Shown: piece after piece, positions 24,550 through 27,650 of the stretch
Position numbering within the stretch: position 1 is the stretch's first letter
Layout: each line of letters begins with the position of its first letter
Notes under the pieces: model-generated
Seen by the model: only the letters and a program-made list of their open reading frames with translations
Told to the model about the DNA's origin: nothing
The model's database searches: none
Program-made: the position numbers and the translations under genes
NCBI GenBank assembly: GCA_019594025.1
Contig: JAFDUB010000007.1
Coordinates: 1-27,650, forward strand
Length of the DNA: 27,650 nucleotides
Reading direction: 5' to 3'
DNA from: Thermoplasmata archaeon
GTDB taxonomy: Archaea; Thermoplasmatota; Thermoplasmata; Halarchaeoplasmatales; Halarchaeoplasmataceae

Positions 24550-25542
24550 ATGAAAGGGTTAACCTACAAGGATGCAGGCGTAGATATCGATGCGGAGGAA
24601 GAGGGCATCTCAGCTTTAAAAGAAACGCTGGGATTCGCAAGAAAGGGTGTCGGAGCGGCAATAAAGGGAGAATTCACAGGTCTTATAGATTTTGGAGAAT
24701 ACGCACTAACTCTTTGCACCGATGGTGTCGGAACAAAACTTCTAGTGGCAGATGCGATGGAGAAGTGGGATACAGTTGGTATAGACTGCGTAGCTATGAA
24801 TGTTAACGATACGATATGCCAGGGGGCAGAGCCAATAGCCTTCGTTGATTATCTAGCTGTGGAAAAACCGGATCCGAAGTTGATGCACGAGTTGGGCAAG
24901 GGGCTGAATAAAGGTGCGGAATTGGCAAACATATCAATAGTAGGTGGTGAAACAGCCACTCTTGGAGGGATAATCAACGGTTTTGACATAGCGGGAACCG
25001 CATTAGGTTATGTCAGAAAAGAGAATATAATTGACGGCAAAGACGTGATGGTTGGAGATAAAATAATCGGACTGCCGAGCTCTGGAATACACTCCAATGG
25101 ATTCACTCTGGCTAGAAAGATTATCGAGGAAGCGGGATACGATTATCACCATGAGTGGGAATATGGTGTGATAGGAGAAACGTTATTGGAACCCACCCGT
25201 ATATATGTCAAGACGGTGATGGACTTAATCAACGACTACCAAATCAAGGGCATGGCCAATATAACCGGTGGAGGACTTAGGAACTTGAAGCGGATAAATA
25301 CATCCTGTGGTTACAAAATCGATGATCCACTGCCCGTGAATCCAGTATTCAATTTTTTGCAGGAAGAAGGAAGAATTAAAGATAAAGAGATGTTCCAAAC
25401 CTTCAACATGGGCATGGGATTTGCACTGATTGTTTATGAGGATATTGCCAAAGAAGTTGCTGGAAGGGCAGAAGGAAAAGTAGTAGGAGAAGTTATCAAG
25501 GATCCAGGTGTGTTCTTAACTACAAAAGAGATATGCTATTGA
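24550..25542 (+). CDS. purM: Phosphoribosylformylglycinamidine cyclo-ligase (AIR synthetase)
   Basis: This 330-residue protein is standard PurM length. Family signatures are present: YKDAGVDIDA at the N-terminus, LCTDGVGTKLLVA, NDTICQGAEPIAFVDYLA, VGGETA, LPSSGIHSNGFTLAR, NITGGGLRNL, and NMGMGFALIV. It makes aminoimidazole ribonucleotide from FGAM with ATP in purine synthesis, in the cytoplasm. The ATG at 24550 follows an A/T-rich element (AATAATAAGTATA, about 24519-24531) by about 25 bases, with no Shine-Dalgarno, so the transcript is probably leaderless. No other purine gene is next to it. Confidence 0.95.
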   Translation: MKGLTYKDAGVDIDAEEEGISALKETLGFARKGVGAAIKGEFTGLIDFGEYALTLCTDGVGTKLLVADAMEKWDTVGIDCVAMNVNDTICQGAEPIAFVDYLAVEKPDPKLMHELGKGLNKGAELANISIVGGETATLGGIINGFDIAGTALGYVRKENIIDGKDVMVGDKIIGLPSSGIHSNGFTLARKIIEEAGYDYHHEWEYGVIGETLLEPTRIYVKTVMDLINDYQIKGMANITGGGLRNLKRINTSCGYKIDDPLPVNPVFNFLQEEGRIKDKEMFQTFNMGMGFALIVYEDIAKEVAGRAEGKVVGEVIKDPGVFLTTKEICY

Positions 25543-25612
25543 TGTTTTTTCAACCTTACAGTTGAACATATATTCTTTAAAACTCAACTTATTAAATTTT
25601 ATTTTCAAAATA

Positions 25613-25622
25613 ATTATAAATA
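25613..25622 (+). promoter_or_regulatory. Strong TATA box upstream of a 25-codon ORF
   Basis: ATTATAAATA, in a long A/T tract, is centred about 27 bases before the ATG at 25645. It is one of the best TATA matches in the window. It indicates a transcript starting at or near 25645, more than 190 bases before the next confident gene start. Confidence 0.6.
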
Positions 25623-25644
25623 CCTCCCTCGGTATGTAGTAAAT

Positions 25645-25722
25645 ATGAAACAAAACAGCAAAATAACAAAAAACGCATACGACCTTTCAAGCCTCCTATC
25701 AAACTACGGCTTTGTTAGGTAA
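25645..25722 (+). CDS. Candidate small ORF, 25 residues
   Basis: The ORF begins at the predicted transcription start and encodes a basic peptide starting MKQNSKITKNAYDL and ending SNYGFVR before TAA. No family is recognised. Reading past the TAA gives a further 19 codons (IEKNPRNPFLL at the start), so it might be the broken front of a longer gene. The alternative is a non-coding RNA or the leader of the ferritin-like gene. T-rich sequence near 25755-25760 could end the transcript. Expression is inferred only from the TATA element. Confidence 0.35.
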   Translation: MKQNSKITKNAYDLSSLLSNYGFVR

Positions 25723-25842
25723 ATAGAAAAAAACCCTCGAAACCCTTTCCTACTTTTTTACTGTACTTATTATTGTTTTTGAATGAAATCCCTCTACAAA
25801 AAAGTTAAATCGGATATTTTTCATATCCATCTAGGTGAGAAT

Positions 25843-26127
25843 ATGTTCGCTAAAGAACCTATAGACCTAGAGAAAATTAGTAAAAAAACAAGCGACCGAG
25901 AAATACTTCGATTCGCCTTGTGCGCAGAGTTGGATGCTATCAACTTCTACGAACAAATGGCGGCTTATACTGACGACGAGGACATAAAAAAAGTTCTTTT
26001 TGCGGTTGCTAAGGAAGAAAAAGAGCATGTTGGTGAGTTCCACGAACTACTGTTGAGACTCGATAAAGAACAGGTTAAAGAGCTCGAGGAGGGTAAAAAA
26101 GAGGTTAAAGAGTTGACCGGAAAGTGA
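25843..26127 (+). CDS. Encapsulated-ferritin-type (EncFtn-like) ferritin-like protein, stand-alone
   Basis: The 94-residue protein is two antiparallel helices of the EncFtn type. Metal-ligand candidates are E29 (in AELDAINFYEQM), E59 and H62 (in KEEKEHVGEF), in the positions of the R. rubrum EncFtn ferroxidase site. The sequence closely resembles the ferritin-like domain that precedes the shell protein in Pyrococcus-type encapsulins, down to a final KEVKELTG. Here the protein stops at that point and no shell gene follows. It would oxidise Fe(II). The start at 25843 matches the family's N-terminus and follows GGTGAG (25834-25839) and a TTAAATC element. An in-frame ATG at 25783 is less likely. 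Confidence 0.88.
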   Translation: MFAKEPIDLEKISKKTSDREILRFALCAELDAINFYEQMAAYTDDEDIKKVLFAVAKEEKEHVGEFHELLLRLDKEQVKELEEGKKEVKELTGK

Positions 26128-26231
26128 TCCACTTAAAACAAGTTCCGCCATGTGACTCCTACAAACCCCTTCTTACTTTTCAAATTCATCTGCAACAAAA
26201 CTAATTTATCACATTATACCTATTAACAGGG

Positions 26232-27392
26232 ATGACAAAGGTGAAAGGCTCGTCTAAAAATGTGGCTCTTGGTTCCACCGCCTTGAACATTTTATTCTTC
26301 ATTGTAAAGGCGGTATTAGCGATCCAGATAGCCAGCCTAGCCCTTCTCACCGACTCGATCCATACACTGACCGACAGTGTCAGCTCGATTGGAGTATACC
26401 TTGGTTTGCGTTTGTCGGATAAACCTCCCGACGAAATGCACCCATATGGACATGGTAGGGCGGAACATGTAGCTATATTACTGGTGGGCCTGCTGCTTAT
26501 CATGACCGCTCTCAAGTTTTTATCCGACGGTGTATTCGCGCTCATATATGGTACCTCGTATTTTTTTGTCAGCCGTACCGTAATGTTGATCGTCGGAGGA
26601 ACTGCAGTAGTAAAGTTTGGAATGTGGGGTTGGAGCTACGTTGTTGGGACACGTGAGAATACAGTTTCTCTCCAGGCAGATGCATGGCATCATCTTTCGG
26701 ACGTATTTACCACCATCGTTGTTATAATCGCTCTTTGGGGGGCTAACAAAGGCTATCACTATCTAGATGCCTTCGTCGGAATCGGTATCGCGCTGTTCAT
26801 TATCTACTTTGGACTGAGTTATTCAAAAAGATCCATCGATAACCTTTTGGGCAGCGCTCCCTCCGAGACACTGGTTGAAAAAATAAAAGAAAGGGCGGGA
26901 TCTTTTGAAGGGGTAAAAGAGGTACACGGAATCAAAGTTCACGATTATGGTCGGCGTTCCGCCATATCCCTTCACATGAGACCGGAAGAATCAAAATCAT
27001 CTTTACAAGCTCACGGCATTGCCCATGCACTTGAAAATATACTGGAAACTGAATTTTCCGCATCTGTTGAGGTTCATCATGAACCATGGGAGCCTCCGGT
27101 TAAAAAGATAAAATCTTTAATATACAAAATTGCCGGGAGGATGGATAATGTTAAGGAGATACACAAGATTAGACCGATGGAGAAGGAGGATGGTTTCTTT
27201 ATCTCTCTGCATTTGATACTGCCCAAAGATACCAGTGTAGAAAAGGCACACATAGTGGCCACAGATGTGGAGAAACATATTAAAAGGGACATATTAGAAA
27301 ATCTCGGCCTAGACATGGATGTTCAGGTACATATGGAACCTTGCGATGAAAATTGTAGGTACTGTAAAGTAAAAAAACATCCCGGTAAATGA
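26232..27392 (+). CDS. Cation diffusion facilitator (CDF) transporter with tandem C-terminal domains
   Basis: This 386-residue protein has six membrane segments. The transport-site motifs are H44-x3-D48 in TM2 (DSIHTLTD) and H153-x3-D157 in TM5 (DAWHHLSD), a pattern common in zinc/iron members. After TM6 come two similar cytoplasmic CTD folds, about residues 209-285 (VKEVHGIKVH, ISLHMRP, VEVHHEP) and 289-370 (VKEIHKIRPM, ISLHLILP, VQVHMEP). A Cys-rich tail follows: C371-x3-C375-x2-C378. Most CDF proteins are about 300 residues with one CTD. It should export divalent metal in exchange for protons. A TATA-like AATTTATC centred about 26 bases upstream suggests a leaderless start. It follows the ferritin-like gene by 104 bases. 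Confidence 0.93.
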   Translation: MTKVKGSSKNVALGSTALNILFFIVKAVLAIQIASLALLTDSIHTLTDSVSSIGVYLGLRLSDKPPDEMHPYGHGRAEHVAILLVGLLLIMTALKFLSDGVFALIYGTSYFFVSRTVMLIVGGTAVVKFGMWGWSYVVGTRENTVSLQADAWHHLSDVFTTIVVIIALWGANKGYHYLDAFVGIGIALFIIYFGLSYSKRSIDNLLGSAPSETLVEKIKERAGSFEGVKEVHGIKVHDYGRRSAISLHMRPEESKSSLQAHGIAHALENILETEFSASVEVHHEPWEPPVKKIKSLIYKIAGRMDNVKEIHKIRPMEKEDGFFISLHLILPKDTSVEKAHIVATDVEKHIKRDILENLGLDMDVQVHMEPCDENCRYCKVKKHPGK

Positions 27393-27527
27393 GCCATCAC
27401 CTAATTAGATATGCAATCCATATAATCAAGACTTAAACATTGCTTGTAACAACCGATGCAAAAGTTATAATACCCCTTGTAATTTCGGAAGCATAGGCCT
27501 GTTTGGGCCGTATTTAAAGGTGGTATC
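27393..27527 (+). promoter_or_regulatory. Promoter region of the acyl-CoA dehydrogenase gene
   Basis: A TATA-like GTTATAATA (about 27464-27472) lies some 60 bases before the ATG at 27528. A Shine-Dalgarno GGTGG (27519-27523) precedes the ATG, implying a leader of about 34 bases. Nothing else is seen in this gap. Confidence 0.45.
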
Positions 27528-27650
27528 ATGGCAAGGACAAAATTATCAGATGATAGGGACTTAACGGAAGAGCAAAAGCTTTTCAAAGAAAGCTTACTCG
27601 AGTGGGCGGATAGAAACATGCCTTTGGATCGGGTAATCAAAATGAACCGA
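27528..27650 (+). CDS. Acyl-CoA dehydrogenase family protein, N-terminal fragment at window edge
   Basis: The frame is open from the ATG at 27528 to the right edge, giving 41 residues. The segment DLTEEQKLFKESLLEWADRN matches the first helix of acyl-CoA dehydrogenases (usually 'LTEEQxxFxxxxRxFAxxx'), followed by MPLDRVIKM. The rest, including the FAD and catalytic Glu regions, is outside the window, so the subfamily and substrate cannot be judged. The start is supported by a GGTGG Shine-Dalgarno. Confidence 0.7.
   Translation, partial: MARTKLSDDRDLTEEQKLFKESLLEWADRNMPLDRVIKMNR

Noticed and set aside
26128..26231. Remnant of an encapsulin shell after the ferritin-like gene
   Set aside because: Reading past the stop gives no encapsulin-like sequence in any plus frame before the CDF gene.
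1..27650. CRISPR array or insertion sequence
   Set aside because: No regularly spaced repeats, and no transposase or terminal inverted repeats with target duplications, are visible.

Overview
This window looks like chromosomal DNA of an anaerobic archaeon, most likely a euryarchaeote; a Thermoplasmatota-like lineage is possible but not proven. The evidence is: A/T-rich TATA elements about 25 bases before start codons with little or no 5' leader (for example before 15040 minus, 16019, 25645 and 26232), a tRNA-Tyr with a canonical-position intron, and an archaeal PIN-ATPase-KH protein. A tungstopterin aldehyde:ferredoxin oxidoreductase and an archaeal-type ThpR point the same way. I see no CRISPR array, insertion sequence, rRNA or phage module.

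Layout. 1-6413: two large secreted multidomain proteins transcribed divergently, an M14 zinc carboxypeptidase (minus, cut by the left edge) and a peptidylarginine-deiminase-family protein (plus). They share the same accessory modules and the same C-terminal module. 6462-13192: a PH-domain membrane protein, a tungsten AOR, an MFS transporter and a P2-type cation ATPase with altered ion-site residues. 13197-19383: a PAP2 phosphatase, an M50-CBS intramembrane protease, a PH-like protein, a GIY-YIG protein, the PIN-ATPase-KH protein, a DUF401 permease and a small membrane protein. 19458-19769: a tRNA-Ala(CGC) between two blocks of perfect hairpins, with a partial copy of its 3' end on one side and of its 5' end on the other. 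19864-22608: a 52-residue membrane peptide, ThpR, a degenerate PrsW-like membrane protein and an anchored transglutaminase-like protein with EF-hand-like loops. 22704-24410: a Roadblock protein, tRNA-Tyr, a small unknown protein and a coupled polytopic membrane protein. 24550-27650: PurM, a 25-codon ORF with a strong promoter, a stand-alone encapsulated-ferritin-type protein, a CDF metal transporter with a duplicated C-terminal domain, and the start of an acyl-CoA dehydrogenase.

How the genes may work together. The surface pair at the left would process peptides outside the cell: one trims C-terminal residues, the other may deiminate arginine. A similar pairing (M14 carboxypeptidase plus PPAD) is known as secreted proteins of Porphyromonas gingivalis. 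At the right, the ferritin-like protein and the CDF exporter suggest a small metal-handling locus. Most other genes are single units with their own promoters, and several convergent neighbours end within about 5 bases of each other. The most unusual features are the surface-enzyme pair with its shared tail, the hairpin mosaic around tRNA-Ala, the shell-less ferritin-like protein beside the double-CTD transporter, and the P-type ATPase ion site.
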